Assembly (NCBI RefSeq): GCF_010119235.1
Contig: NZ_JAAATZ010000001.1
Location: 1,704,501 to 1,768,500, forward strand
DNA from: Flavobacterium phycosphaerae
Lineage (GTDB): Bacteria > Bacteroidota > Bacteroidia > Flavobacteriales > Flavobacteriaceae
DNA: 64,000 nt
Direction of reading: 5' to 3'
In this document: positions 35,396-43,349 of the stretch, piece by piece
How positions within the stretch are numbered: position 1 is the stretch's first letter
Layout of the letters: each line of letters opens with the position of its first letter
Made by a program: the position numbers and the translations under genes
Notes under the pieces: model-generated
Seen by the model: only the letters and a program-made list of their open reading frames with translations
Databases searched by the model: none
What the model was told of the DNA's origin: nothing

Positions 35396-35643
35396 ACAAT
35401 TCTATGTTTCTGTAAATGTATAAATAATCTTTTACAATAGTAATAGTGGCAAAAAAATGAACTATTTGTAAGAAACAGCCTGAAATTGATTGAATTTTGT
35501 CAGTTTTCAAAAAATGCGACAATCGTGTTTTTTTGTTGATATCAGGTTATTTGTTTGTTTTTAAATAAGTTACAGAAATATTTTGTTAATAAAATTGTTG
35601 ATAACTGTAACAACCCTTACTGGCGCTAGTATTATATTACTTA

Positions 35644-35651
35644 TACTTTTG
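35644..35651 (+). promoter_or_regulatory. -7 element of barrel gene 1
   Basis: TACTTTTG, 27 bp upstream of the ATG at 35679, fits TAnnTTTG; no TTG at the -33 distance. Confidence 0.5.
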
Positions 35652-35678
35652 CTTTATTAATTTTAAAATTAAACAAAC

Positions 35679-36260
35679 ATGAAAAAAATTATTTTAACAG
35701 TTGCTGCAGTATTCGCTTTATCGTTTGCTAACGCACAAGACAAAAAAGAAGGTTCAGGAGAAGGATTTGGTAAAGGAGACATCTACCTTACAGGTACTGT
35801 TAACTTTATGAATGAAAAACAAGGTGATTTAAAATCTGACGGTTTGACAATTGCTCCAGGTATCGGTTATTTCTTAACTGAAAACTTAGCGCTTGTTGGA
35901 TCTTTAGAGTACAGTTCATCTAAAAATACTGCTGAAGTTAAAACTACAGGTTTTGGATTATCAGCTGGTGTTAAATACTTCTGGACTCCTGCTAGCAAAT
36001 TTTCTCTTTCTTTAGGAGGTCAATTATCTTACATGACTGAGAAAGAAGATGCTTTTGATGTAAAAACTAACACTATCGGACTTAATGTTCCTGTAGGTTT
36101 ACATTATTTCGTATCTGATAGTTTCGCTATCACTACTGAGTGGGCTGGTTTAAGCTACACTTCAGAGAAAGCTGATACTACAGGTGCTGAAGCTACAAAC
36201 ACTATTAAATTAGGTGGTGATTTATCAACTATCACTTTAGGTTTAATCTACAAACTATAA
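35679..36260 (+). CDS. Outer-membrane beta-barrel protein 1 (porin-like, OMP_b-brl)
   Basis: The 193-residue protein has a signal peptide ending FANAQ (residue 20). Alternating amphipathic strands follow, ending in TITLGLIYKL, the aromatic/hydrophobic C-terminus that BAM recognises. Sequence features such as LTENLALVGSLEYSS and FGLSAGVKYFWTP are typical of the small eight-stranded OMP_b-brl/OmpW-like group. It is the first of three tandem paralogues with nearly identical signal peptides and leaders, each with its own promoter-like box and terminator. Codon use looks strongly biased to T/A-ending optimal codons, compatible with high expression. Function unspecified: small porin or structural barrel. 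Confidence 0.85.
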   Translation: MKKIILTVAAVFALSFANAQDKKEGSGEGFGKGDIYLTGTVNFMNEKQGDLKSDGLTIAPGIGYFLTENLALVGSLEYSSSKNTAEVKTTGFGLSAGVKYFWTPASKFSLSLGGQLSYMTEKEDAFDVKTNTIGLNVPVGLHYFVSDSFAITTEWAGLSYTSEKADTTGAEATNTIKLGGDLSTITLGLIYKL

Positions 36261-36283
36261 TTTTTGTAGAACTTCAAAATTTA

Positions 36284-36309
36284 AACCGCGCCAATGGCGC
36301 GGTTTTTTT
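36284..36309 (+). terminator. Terminator of barrel gene 1
   Basis: Perfect 9-bp stem AACCGCGCC/GGCGCGGTT with an AAT loop and a T run. Confidence 0.9.
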
Positions 36310-36350
36310 ATATACGTCATTTGCCTTATTTATTCTTTACTTAATAATTT

Positions 36351-36358
36351 TATATTTG
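36351..36358 (+). promoter_or_regulatory. -7 element of barrel gene 2
   Basis: TATATTTG, 27 bp before the ATG at 36386, and followed by the same tactaattttaa leader stretch as gene 3. The nearest TTG (36321-36323) is 27 bp upstream, longer than the consensus spacing. Confidence 0.55.
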
Positions 36359-36385
36359 TCGTACTAATTTTAAAATCAACAAAAC

Positions 36386-36898
36386 ATGAAAAAAATTATT
36401 TTGACTATGGTTGCTGCTTTAGCGGTAACTTTTGCATTTGCGCAAAAAAAGGGTGGCTCTGATGACATGAGATTTGGAGTAAGAGGCGGTTTAGATATGA
36501 TATCGGTAAAGATTGCCGGTGGTGGTTCTGAATCATTGACCGGATTTTATTTGGGAGGTTTTGCCGAGTTTGCTATTGCTGACCAGTTTGTACTGCAACC
36601 AGGTATTAGTTATCACTCTGCTTCTAAAACCGTAAATGGTTTTGATATCAAAGCTAATTTCTTGAGTGTGCCCGTTTTGGTAAAATACCAAGTGGCAGAA
36701 CAATTCAATTTATTAGCCGGTCCATCGTTGTATTACAATACTGATTCTGAAGCTCAGGACAAAACTACGTTTAATCTTGATTTAGGTGCTTCTTATGACA
36801 TCACTGAAAATTTCTTAGTAGAGGCAAGATACTCTATTGGATTAACAGGCGATTCAAAAGTTAACCATTTCTTAGTTGGAGTAGGTTATAAATTCTAA
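36386..36898 (+). CDS. Outer-membrane beta-barrel protein 2 (porin-like, OMP_b-brl_2)
   Basis: The 170-residue protein has a signal peptide ending AFAQ (about 19-20). A compact barrel follows with FGVRGGLDMISVK, TGFYLGGFAEFAIADQFVLQPGISYHS and LVEARYSIGLTG, ending FLVGVGYKF. The FYLG-x-F-x-E pattern resembles the 'outer membrane beta-barrel domain' PorT-like family common in Bacteroidota. It shares the N-terminal signal and leader with its two neighbours but diverges in the barrel. It is an independent unit flanked by terminators. No catalytic residues are seen. Confidence 0.85.
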   Translation: MKKIILTMVAALAVTFAFAQKKGGSDDMRFGVRGGLDMISVKIAGGGSESLTGFYLGGFAEFAIADQFVLQPGISYHSASKTVNGFDIKANFLSVPVLVKYQVAEQFNLLAGPSLYYNTDSEAQDKTTFNLDLGASYDITENFLVEARYSIGLTGDSKVNHFLVGVGYKF

Positions 36899-36920
36899 GA
36901 TCCTCCAAATATATTATAGA

Positions 36921-36947
36921 AACCACGTCAATGATGTGGTTTTTTTA
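36921..36947 (+). terminator. Terminator of barrel gene 2
   Basis: AACCACGTCA/TGATGTGGTT stem with one G-T wobble and a T run; nearly the same sequence as the terminator of gene 3. Confidence 0.88.
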
Positions 36948-36966
36948 TTATATAAAACTCTGTTAC

Positions 36967-36996
36967 TTGTTTTTTTGATATATTCTGTTACATTTG
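36967..36996 (+). promoter_or_regulatory. Promoter of barrel gene 3 (TTG-N19-TACATTTG)
   Basis: TTG at 36967-36969 and TACATTTG at 36989-36996 are 19 bp apart, an exact fit to the Bacteroidota consensus; the ATG follows 24 bp later. Confidence 0.8.
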
Positions 36997-37020
36997 TCCT
37001 ACTAATTTTAAGAATATATC

Positions 37021-37605
37021 ATGAAAAAAATTATTTTAACAATGGCAGTTGTTCTAACTGCAACTTTTGCCAATGCCCAAGCCAGAGAGAAAGGAACGAT
37101 TGAACTTATCCCATATCTTGGTTTTTCAACATCCAATTATTATGGAGCTGACACAGGATCGGCTAACTCTTCGCTTTCTGCAGTCGCTTATGGACTAGCG
37201 GGAGATTATTTTTTTAACAAAACATGGAGTTTACGTTCCGGATTGTTATTCCAGACAATGGGAACAGAATTGCCCGGACTTAAAGAAAAATTAAATTACT
37301 TGACAATTCCGGTTAATGCTAATTGGCACTTTGGAAGTACTAAAAAATGGAATTTAAATTTTGGGCCAAGCTTTGGTTTTCTTATGTCAGCCAAAGATAA
37401 TAGTCAAGATATCAAAGATTTGGCAAACACTACTCAAATAGGTTTAAATTATGGAATTGGTTATAAAATTGCAGTATCTGATAAAATCAGTATTTTAATT
37501 GATTATCAAGGAATGACCGGACTTAGCGATGTTTCAAAAGATTCATCTACTAATATAAAAAATGCTTACGGCAGTTTTGATGTTGGTTGTGTGTTTAAAT
37601 TATAA
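37021..37605 (+). CDS. Outer-membrane beta-barrel protein 3 (porin-like)
   Basis: The 194-residue protein begins with the same MKKIILTM-type signal peptide as the two preceding genes (ending FANAQ). Barrel strands follow, such as GTIELIPYLGFSTSNYYG, WSLRSGLLFQTMGTELPG and YLTIPVNANWHFGS, ending GSFDVGCVFKL. The pattern YLTIPVNANWHF (compare FLSVPVLVKYQV in gene 2) places it in the PorT/OMP_b-brl_2-like group. It has its own consensus promoter and terminator and is followed by xerD. Function unknown. Confidence 0.85.
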   Translation: MKKIILTMAVVLTATFANAQAREKGTIELIPYLGFSTSNYYGADTGSANSSLSAVAYGLAGDYFFNKTWSLRSGLLFQTMGTELPGLKEKLNYLTIPVNANWHFGSTKKWNLNFGPSFGFLMSAKDNSQDIKDLANTTQIGLNYGIGYKIAVSDKISILIDYQGMTGLSDVSKDSSTNIKNAYGSFDVGCVFKL

Positions 37606-37627
37606 TACAGTTTAAGATAGCTATAGA

Positions 37628-37653
37628 AACCACGTCATTGACGTGGTTTTTTT
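37628..37653 (+). terminator. Terminator of barrel gene 3
   Basis: Perfect 9-bp stem AACCACGTC/GACGTGGTT, ATT loop, T run; about 30 bp before xerD. Confidence 0.9.
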
Positions 37654-37681
37654 ATTATAAATCATTTTGTTACTTTGCACT

Positions 37682-38581
37682 ATGAACTGGAGTGGCTATA
37701 TAAAAAGCTTTCAAACTTATTTAAAATTAGAACGTGGTTTGTCAACGAACACAGTTGCCAATTATACCTTTGATTTAGAGCGATTGTGTGATTTCTTAGT
37801 GCAGAATAACATTAATGTAGCTCCGGAAAAAATAAATGAAGCTACTATTGAACAGTTTATTTATGCCGTTTCCAAAGAAGTTAATGCCCGTTCGCAAGCC
37901 CGAATTATATCAGGATTAAAAAGCTTTTTTGCCTATTTGATTTTTGAAGATTATCGGGTTGATAATCCAATGGAGTTAATTGAGGCGCCCAAAATCGGAA
38001 GAAAACTACCGGATACCTTATCGGTTGCTGATATCGATAATCTTATTGGCGCTATCGATTTGTCTACTCCTGAGGGAGAACGTAACAGGGCTATGCTTGA
38101 AACGCTTTATAGTTGCGGTCTTCGTGTTTCTGAAATTGTAAGCCTGAAGATTTCTGATTTGTTTTTTGAGGAAGGTTTTATAAAAATTACCGGAAAAGGA
38201 AATAAGCAACGCTTTGTTCCGGTTGCTACTACCACACAAAAGTACATTGAAGTATATAAAAACAGCATTCGGTCTCATCTCGATATAGCCAAAGGTTTTG
38301 AAGATACTTTGTTTTTAAACCGACGAGGGAAACAGCTTACCAGAGCTATGATTTTTACTATAATCAAAACATTAGCGGTGAAAATAAATCTGAATAAAAA
38401 TATTAGCCCTCATACACTAAGGCATTCTTTTGCTACGCATTTGTTGGAGAACGGAGCGGACTTGCGTTCAATTCAAATGATGTTGGGTCACGAATCGATT
38501 ACCACTACAGAGATTTATGTTCACTTGGATAGAAAACATTTAACACAAATCATGCATACATTTCATCCTCGAAAAAAGTAA
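37682..38581 (+). CDS. xerD: Tyrosine recombinase XerD
   Basis: The 299-residue protein (start at the ATG of MNWSGYIKSF; an extension of five codons to 37667 is less likely because the motif TACTTTG sits just before 37682) has the two-domain Xer layout. The N-terminal SAM-like core-binding domain covers about 1-90 (LKLERGLSTNTVANY). The catalytic domain has the Arg in YSCGLRVSEIVSL, Lys in TGKGNKQR, HTLRHSFATHLLENGADLR, and LGHESITTTEIYVH with the nucleophilic Tyr. With a partner recombinase it resolves chromosome dimers at dif. The chromosomal context and length favour XerD over an integron or phage integrase. Confidence 0.92.
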   Translation: MNWSGYIKSFQTYLKLERGLSTNTVANYTFDLERLCDFLVQNNINVAPEKINEATIEQFIYAVSKEVNARSQARIISGLKSFFAYLIFEDYRVDNPMELIEAPKIGRKLPDTLSVADIDNLIGAIDLSTPEGERNRAMLETLYSCGLRVSEIVSLKISDLFFEEGFIKITGKGNKQRFVPVATTTQKYIEVYKNSIRSHLDIAKGFEDTLFLNRRGKQLTRAMIFTIIKTLAVKINLNKNISPHTLRHSFATHLLENGADLRSIQMMLGHESITTTEIYVHLDRKHLTQIMHTFHPRKK

Positions 38582-38651
38582 TTTTAAGTATTTTTAATTA
38601 CATTAGCATCGGTTTTAAACAAAAGAATAATCCCAAATCTCTTTTAAAATA

Positions 38652-39047
38652 ATGAAGTTTAACGACGTTTTTGTAGTAGATGATGATAAGATTTATCATT
38701 TTCTTATCAAGAAATTACTAACCAGCAATAATATAAATTTAAATCTGTCTTTTTTTGAAAACGGGTTGGTGGCTATTGAGGGTATAAAGGATAAAATTGA
38801 AAAGGGTGACACACCACCGGATTTAATTTTGCTTGATATTAATATGCCGGTTCTTGATGGATGGCAGTTTTTGGAAGAGTATAAGCTTCTTAAAGATAAA
38901 ATTGAAAAGGATATCATCATTTATATTATTAGCTCCTCAGACAATACGGTTGATAAAGACAGAGCTAAAGATTTTCAAGACGAGGTAAAGGATTACTACT
39001 TGAAACCGGTAACCATTGAAGCTATAAAATCAATTTTTTCCATATAA
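38652..39047 (+). CDS. Single-domain response regulator (CheY-like)
   Basis: The 131-residue protein is one receiver domain: the acidic cluster VVDDDK (about D10-D12), the phospho-acceptor D62 in LILLDINMPVLDGW, the switch Ser/Thr region IISSSDN near 94, and the conserved Lys K118 in YYLKP. There is no output domain, so signalling must pass by protein contact. No histidine kinase is adjacent. Flavobacterial orphan receivers of this type (often called response regulator RpfG/CheY-like) are common. A bidirectional terminator follows. Confidence 0.9.
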   Translation: MKFNDVFVVDDDKIYHFLIKKLLTSNNINLNLSFFENGLVAIEGIKDKIEKGDTPPDLILLDINMPVLDGWQFLEEYKLLKDKIEKDIIIYIISSSDNTVDKDRAKDFQDEVKDYYLKPVTIEAIKSIFSI

Positions 39048-39074
39048 AAAGGCGACCATTTGGTCGCCTTTTTT
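39046..39074. terminator. Bidirectional terminator between the response regulator and rny
   Basis: 13-bp perfect stem (AAAAAGGCGACCA with TGGTCGCCTTTTT) and a 2-nt TT loop as drawn (loop opens in practice); T runs on both strands serve the convergent genes. Confidence 0.88.
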
Positions 39075-39091
39075 ATTTATTAAGATAGCTA

Positions 39092-40654
39092 TTATTTAGC
39101 AATATTAACTGCTCTTGTTTCTCTAATTACTGTAATTTTAACTTGTCCCGGATAAGTCATTTCAGTTTGAATTTTTTGCGAAATTTCAAAGGAAAGATTA
39201 GCGGCATTTTCGTCACTTACTTTTTCACTTTCAACTATAACGCGTAGTTCGCGTCCGGCTTGAATGGCATAAGCATTTTTAACACCGTTAAAGCCAAAGG
39301 CAATGTTTTCTAAGTCTTTTAAACGTTGGATATAAGAATCTAAAACTTGACGTCTTGCACCCGGTCTTGCTCCTGAAATAGCATCACACACCTGAATGAT
39401 TGGAGAGATTAAGTATTTCATTTCGATCTCATCGTGGTGCGCTCCGATGGCGTTACAAACTTCTTCTTTTTCGCCATACTTCTCAGCCCATTGCATTCCC
39501 AATAAAGCGTGTGGTAAATCACTTTCCGTATCCGGCACTTTCCCGATATCGTGAAGTAAACCGGCACGTTTCGCTAATTTCACGTTCAATCCTAATTCGG
39601 CAGCCATGATACCACAAAGCTTAGAAACTTCGCGCGAGTGTTGCAATAGGTTTTGTCCATAAGAAGAACGGTATTTCATTCTTCCGACTACTTTGATTAA
39701 TTCAGGATGTAAACCGTGTATTCCTAAATCGATTACCGTACGTTTACCTACTTCAATGATTTCGTCATCGATTTGTTTGGTCGTTTTGGCTACTACTTCT
39801 TCAATTCTGGCCGGGTGAATTCTGCCGTCAGTTACCAATTTGTGTAAAGACAAACGGGCGATTTCACGTCTAACCGGGTCAAAACAGGAAAGGATGATAG
39901 CTTCCGGAGTATCGTCTACAATAATTTCTACTCCTGTAGCCGCTTCCAAAGCACGGATGTTTCTTCCTTCACGGCCAATGATTCTTCCTTTAACATCATC
40001 TGATTCAATATTGAAAACAGATACACAATTTTCTACTGCTTCTTCTGTTCCGACGCGTTGAATGGTGTTGATGATTACTTTTTTAGCCTCTTGTTGAGCC
40101 GTCAATTTAGCTTCTTCAATGGTGTCTTGAATGTGCGACATTGCCTTGGTTTTGGCTTCTGCTTTTAAGCTTTCTACCAATTGCTCTCGAGCATCTTCAG
40201 CTGAAAGACCAGAGATTACCTCTAGTTGTTCCACCTGACTCTTATGCAGTTTTTCAAGTTCTTGTTGTTTCTTGTCTAACAGCTCAATTTTTGAGTTGTA
40301 TTCATTGGTTTTGGCTTCGAAATCATCGTTTACTTTTTTAGCTTTGGCCAATTCGCTTGAAACTTGAGATTCTTTGTCTCGGGTTCTTTTTTCTACTTCG
40401 GCAATTTTCTTGTCTTTGTTTAAGATCTCTTTTTCATGTTCCGATTTCAGCTCCAAGAATTTTTCTTTGGCCTGAAGTAGCTTGTCTTTTTTAATGTTTT
40501 CGGCTTCCACGTTAGCATCTCTTAAAATAGAAGCAGCTTCTTTTTTAGCATTCTTAATCATATTGGAGACGTTGTTTTTTTCGAGGTATTTTGCAATTCC
40601 AAAACCTCCGCCGACTCCTGCGATTAAAGCAATTATAATTAGTATAGTTCCCAT
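39092..40654 (-). CDS. rny: Ribonuclease Y
   Basis: RNase Y is a membrane-anchored endoribonuclease that starts mRNA decay. The 520-residue protein has an N-terminal membrane helix (about 2-20), a long charged coiled coil (about 25-200), and a KH domain near 215-280 ([26 protein letters not shown]). An HD domain near 335-430 contains [10 protein letters not shown] and the metal-binding LLHDIGK. The C-terminus is [16 protein letters not shown]. Length is typical. It lies directly downstream of the 6S RNA and zapA on the same strand, so its transcript may begin at or read through the 6S locus. Confidence 0.96.
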   Translation of the reverse strand: MGTILIIIALIAGVGGGFGIAKYLEKNNVSNMIKNAKKEAASILRDANVEAENIKKDKLLQAKEKFLELKSEHEKEILNKDKKIAEVEKRTRDKESQVSSELAKAKKVNDDFEAKTNEYNSKIELLDKKQQELEKLHKSQVEQLEVISGLSAEDAREQLVESLKAEAKTKAMSHIQDTIEEAKLTAQQEAKKVIINTIQRVGTEEAVENCVSVFNIESDDVKGRIIGREGRNIRALEAATGVEIIVDDTPEAIILSCFDPVRREIARLSLHKLVTDGRIHPARIEEVVAKTTKQIDDEIIEVGKRTVIDLGIHGLHPELIKVVGRMKYRSSYGQNLLQHSREVSKLCGIMAAELGLNVKLAKRAGLLHDIGKVPDTESDLPHALLGMQWAEKYGEKEEVCNAIGAHHDEIEMKYLISPIIQVCDAISGARPGARRQVLDSYIQRLKDLENIAFGFNGVKNAYAIQAGRELRVIVESEKVSDENAANLSFEISQKIQTEMTYPGQVKITVIRETRAVNIAK

Positions 40655-40676
40655 GTTTTTGTTAGTGTTTATATAT

Positions 40677-40845
40677 AAAAAAAGCCTACATTAGGTGAAT
40701 GCATAAACTCGTAAGGACAAGTTTTGAGCTAACTCGTTGGTCAAGCTTCCTAGTCAAATGAAAGGCATGCTTTAGTAACGATGATTTGCTCATTCTAATT
40801 TGTTAGTGTTGAGTTTACCAATTAAAATCTAATGTAGGCGGTATT
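40677..40845 (-). ncRNA. ssrS: 6S RNA (6S-Flavo type)
   Basis: The 211-bp gap between zapA and rny holds a structured element. An 11-bp perfect closing helix pairs CTAATGTAGGC (40829-40839) with GCCTACATTAG (40684-40694), enclosing ~134 nt. On the minus strand the helix is followed at once by seven Ts (40677-40683), as in a terminator or 3' end. A long imperfect rod enclosing a central loop is the general 6S shape; 6S RNA binds RNA polymerase and tunes growth-phase transcription. The position beside zapA mirrors zapA-ssrS in Proteobacteria. The plus strand could form the same helix but lacks the T run. The 5' end is approximate. Confidence 0.75.
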
Positions 40846-40865
40846 GTAATCTATAGGTAAGAACG

Positions 40866-41159
40866 TTATTTTTTTTCGAGATAATCGAATAATAAATCAT
40901 TAATTTTTTTCAATCGCTCCAAATCTTTACTATCCATGGAACTGTCAACTTGCTTTTGTTCAACTTGAGAAGCAAACTGTAAAGCACACATGGCTAATAC
41001 ATCTTGTTTGTCGCGAACGGCATAGTTTTCTTCGAATTGCTTAATCATAGCATCAATTTTTTTGGAAGCGCTTCTAAGGCCTTCTTCCTGTGACATGTCA
41101 ACCGTTAACGGATAAACTCTGTCGGCAATTGATAGTTTTATTTTAAGCTTATCCTCCAT
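40866..41159 (-). CDS. zapA: Cell division protein ZapA
   Basis: ZapA binds and bundles FtsZ filaments at midcell. The 97-residue protein has the N-terminal globular part (LKIKLSIADRVYPLTVDMSQEEGLRSASKKIDAMIKQF), typical of the family, then a helix (DVLAMCALQFASQVEQKQ) that forms the tetramer coiled coil. Length is normal. A 4-bp gap separates it from the upstream coiled-coil gene, and the 6S RNA follows about 20 bp after its stop. Confidence 0.92.
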   Translation of the reverse strand: MEDKLKIKLSIADRVYPLTVDMSQEEGLRSASKKIDAMIKQFEENYAVRDKQDVLAMCALQFASQVEQKQVDSSMDSKDLERLKKINDLLFDYLEKK

Positions 41160-41163
41160 GGTT

Positions 41164-41454
41164 TTAGTCTGATAACTGTGCTATACAGTAATCTATCTCC
41201 CGAATTAATGAATTTATTTTAAGCTTGGTATCTCTTTTGTTTTCTTCACCGCCTAATAATGAATTAGCCATTTTGAGTGATTCACATTCTGATTTCAAGG
41301 TTACAATCTCATCAGATTTTTTTTGAATAACAGCCATTGCATTTTCTAATTCTGTTTTTAATCCAATAGAATCTTGCTCTAAACGCTCTATTTTTATAAA
41401 GAGTTTTTCAATTCTATTTTCAAGAGAATCAATTATTTCTGCAATTTCACTCAT
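41164..41454 (-). CDS. Small coiled-coil protein upstream of zapA
   Basis: The 96-residue product is almost entirely a predicted coiled coil (heptad-like IDSLENRIEKLFIKIERLEQDSIGLKTELENA), with a short break at GGEEN and a final helix. It has no Cys and no membrane segment. It is the first gene of the zapA operon. Its size, fold and position recall ZapB, the coiled-coil partner of ZapA, but I see no sequence proof of homology. A role at the divisome is inferred from context. Confidence 0.75.
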   Translation of the reverse strand: MSEIAEIIDSLENRIEKLFIKIERLEQDSIGLKTELENAMAVIQKKSDEIVTLKSECESLKMANSLLGGEENKRDTKLKINSLIREIDYCIAQLSD

Positions 41455-41642
41455 GAAATGATTTATTCATTACTTACTCTACAAAGTTAGGATTCTATTT
41501 TGTTTGCACAATAGTTTTGTCAATTATTTATTTCTTTTTCCGAGAGAATTATAATATTTTGTTTTTTAATGGGTTACAAAAAAAATAATTTGATTGTAAA
41601 TTTTTACGCACTTTTTTATACCTTAGCCTGACAACTTATTTT

Positions 41643-43340
41643 ATGAAGAATTTTTGGTTTATAGTACTGATTACGGCTTTGGCATTGGGACAATCTCAAT
41701 ATCCGAAAGAGTATTTTCGTTCTCCTTTGGATATTCCTTTGCAATTGGCAGGTAATTTTGGGGAATTGCGCTCCAATCATATTCATTCCGGTTTCGATTT
41801 TAAAACTCAGCAAAAAGAAGGATTGAATGTTTATGCCGCTGCCGATGGGTATGTGTCCCGAATAAAAATTTCTGAAATAGGTTACGGAAAAGCGATTTAT
41901 ATCACACATCCTAATGGCTTTACTACTGTCTATGGCCATTTGCAATCGGGTTTTGGCGAAGTTGAAAAGCTAATCAAAAAAGAACAATATAAAGCCAAAT
42001 CTTATGAAATTGATGTTGCGTTTGCACCAAATGATTTGATTATTAAAAAAGGTGATATTGTCGGAATCTCAGGGAATACAGGCGGTTCTGACGGGCCGCA
42101 TTTGCATTTTGAAATCCGTGATACGCAATCGGAGAAAATTATTAATCCGTTGTATTTTGGTTTTGATGCTTTGATTCCCGATGATAAACGCCCCATTGTA
42201 AATAGTTTATGGGTGTATCCTTTGGATGGGAATACTGTTGTGAACCAATCTAAAAGACCGATTTCAGTGAATTTGTCATTGCAAGATGATGGCAGTTATA
42301 TCGCTGAAACCATAGCCGCCACAGGAAAAATAGGTTTCGGAATTACCACTATTGATTATGATAATGTTTCTTGGAATGCCAATGGGGTTTTCAGTGTACA
42401 GACTTTCTTAAACGGCAAACCCGATTTCAGTTACCAATTTGATACGTTTGCTTTTGATGAAACCCGCTATGTCAATGCTTTAATCGATTATGGTCGCTAT
42501 AAAAAACTGGGACAACGGGTACAAAGATTGTTTACGGAAAATTTGTATCCGTTAAGTATTATAAAACCCGGAATGGCTAACGGAATTATCAGTGTTGCCG
42601 GAAATGTTTCTCAATCATATCGCATAGAAGTGGCCGATTTTAGCGGAAATAGTACTAAAATATTTATCCCAATTCAATATGCTAATTTGCCTGCCAAAGT
42701 CAATGAAGTACCCATAATTTCAAATTATTTGGTCAAAGCCAAAAAGGACAATATTTTTACTTTAGATAATGTAACGGTTTCGTTTCCGGCCAATACATTC
42801 TTAGCCGATTTTTATATGAATTTCTCAGTAAAAAACGGTTTAGCTGTTATTCACGATGACGTAGTGCCGGCTTTTTCTAATTTTTCGGTCACTTTTGAAG
42901 ATTCTGTTTCAACAGAAAAAGCGAAGGAAAAGATGTTTATCGGACTTGTTGACGGAAAAAAAACGTATTTCTACAATACTAAACGCTATAAAAATTCGTT
43001 TACCATTTATACCAAATATTTGGGAGATTACAAATTACTGAGAGATGGCATGCCGCCCAAAATTAAAAGCGATAAACGAATTGGTGGCAAATGGATTAGC
43101 AATTTAAACACTTTGCAATTCACTGTTTCCGATGATTTATCAGGGATTAAGAGTTACGAAGGGTCTTTAAACGGCAAATGGATTTTGCTGGAATATGAAT
43201 CTAAAACCAAAAAACTCATTCACCGTTTTGCTGATGGTATCGTCGCTGAAGGCAAAAATGATTTAAAAATCACAGTTACTGATAATGTTGGAAATTCTAC
43301 TATCTTTGAAACACAATTTTTTAGAAGTCAAAAACCTTAA
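41643..43340 (+). CDS. M23 family metallopeptidase (LytM-type), secreted
   Basis: The 565-residue protein has a signal peptide ending ALALGQ (about 1-16). A LytM/peptidase M23 domain (about 30-170) carries HSGFDF with zinc ligands His47 and Asp51, and GPHLHFEI near 150-157 with the other His ligands. The ~390 residues beyond form several beta-sandwich-like segments (VSDDLSGIKSYEGSLNGKW, ITVTDNVGNSTIF), probably wall or partner binding. M23 enzymes cut peptide cross-links in peptidoglycan. The next gene, a TonB receptor, begins 9 bp after its stop, suggesting an operon. This architecture is recurrent in flavobacteria. Confidence 0.9.
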   Translation: MKNFWFIVLITALALGQSQYPKEYFRSPLDIPLQLAGNFGELRSNHIHSGFDFKTQQKEGLNVYAAADGYVSRIKISEIGYGKAIYITHPNGFTTVYGHLQSGFGEVEKLIKKEQYKAKSYEIDVAFAPNDLIIKKGDIVGISGNTGGSDGPHLHFEIRDTQSEKIINPLYFGFDALIPDDKRPIVNSLWVYPLDGNTVVNQSKRPISVNLSLQDDGSYIAETIAATGKIGFGITTIDYDNVSWNANGVFSVQTFLNGKPDFSYQFDTFAFDETRYVNALIDYGRYKKLGQRVQRLFTENLYPLSIIKPGMANGIISVAGNVSQSYRIEVADFSGNSTKIFIPIQYANLPAKVNEVPIISNYLVKAKKDNIFTLDNVTVSFPANTFLADFYMNFSVKNGLAVIHDDVVPAFSNFSVTFEDSVSTEKAKEKMFIGLVDGKKTYFYNTKRYKNSFTIYTKYLGDYKLLRDGMPPKIKSDKRIGGKWISNLNTLQFTVSDDLSGIKSYEGSLNGKWILLEYESKTKKLIHRFADGIVAEGKNDLKITVTDNVGNSTIFETQFFRSQKP

Positions 43341-43349
43341 TCATACCCT

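Noticed and set aside
37682..38581. XerD-like recombinase as an integrase of a mobile element
   Set aside because: Length and motifs fit chromosomal XerD, neighbours are core genes, and no attachment-site repeats, tRNA target or cargo were seen.
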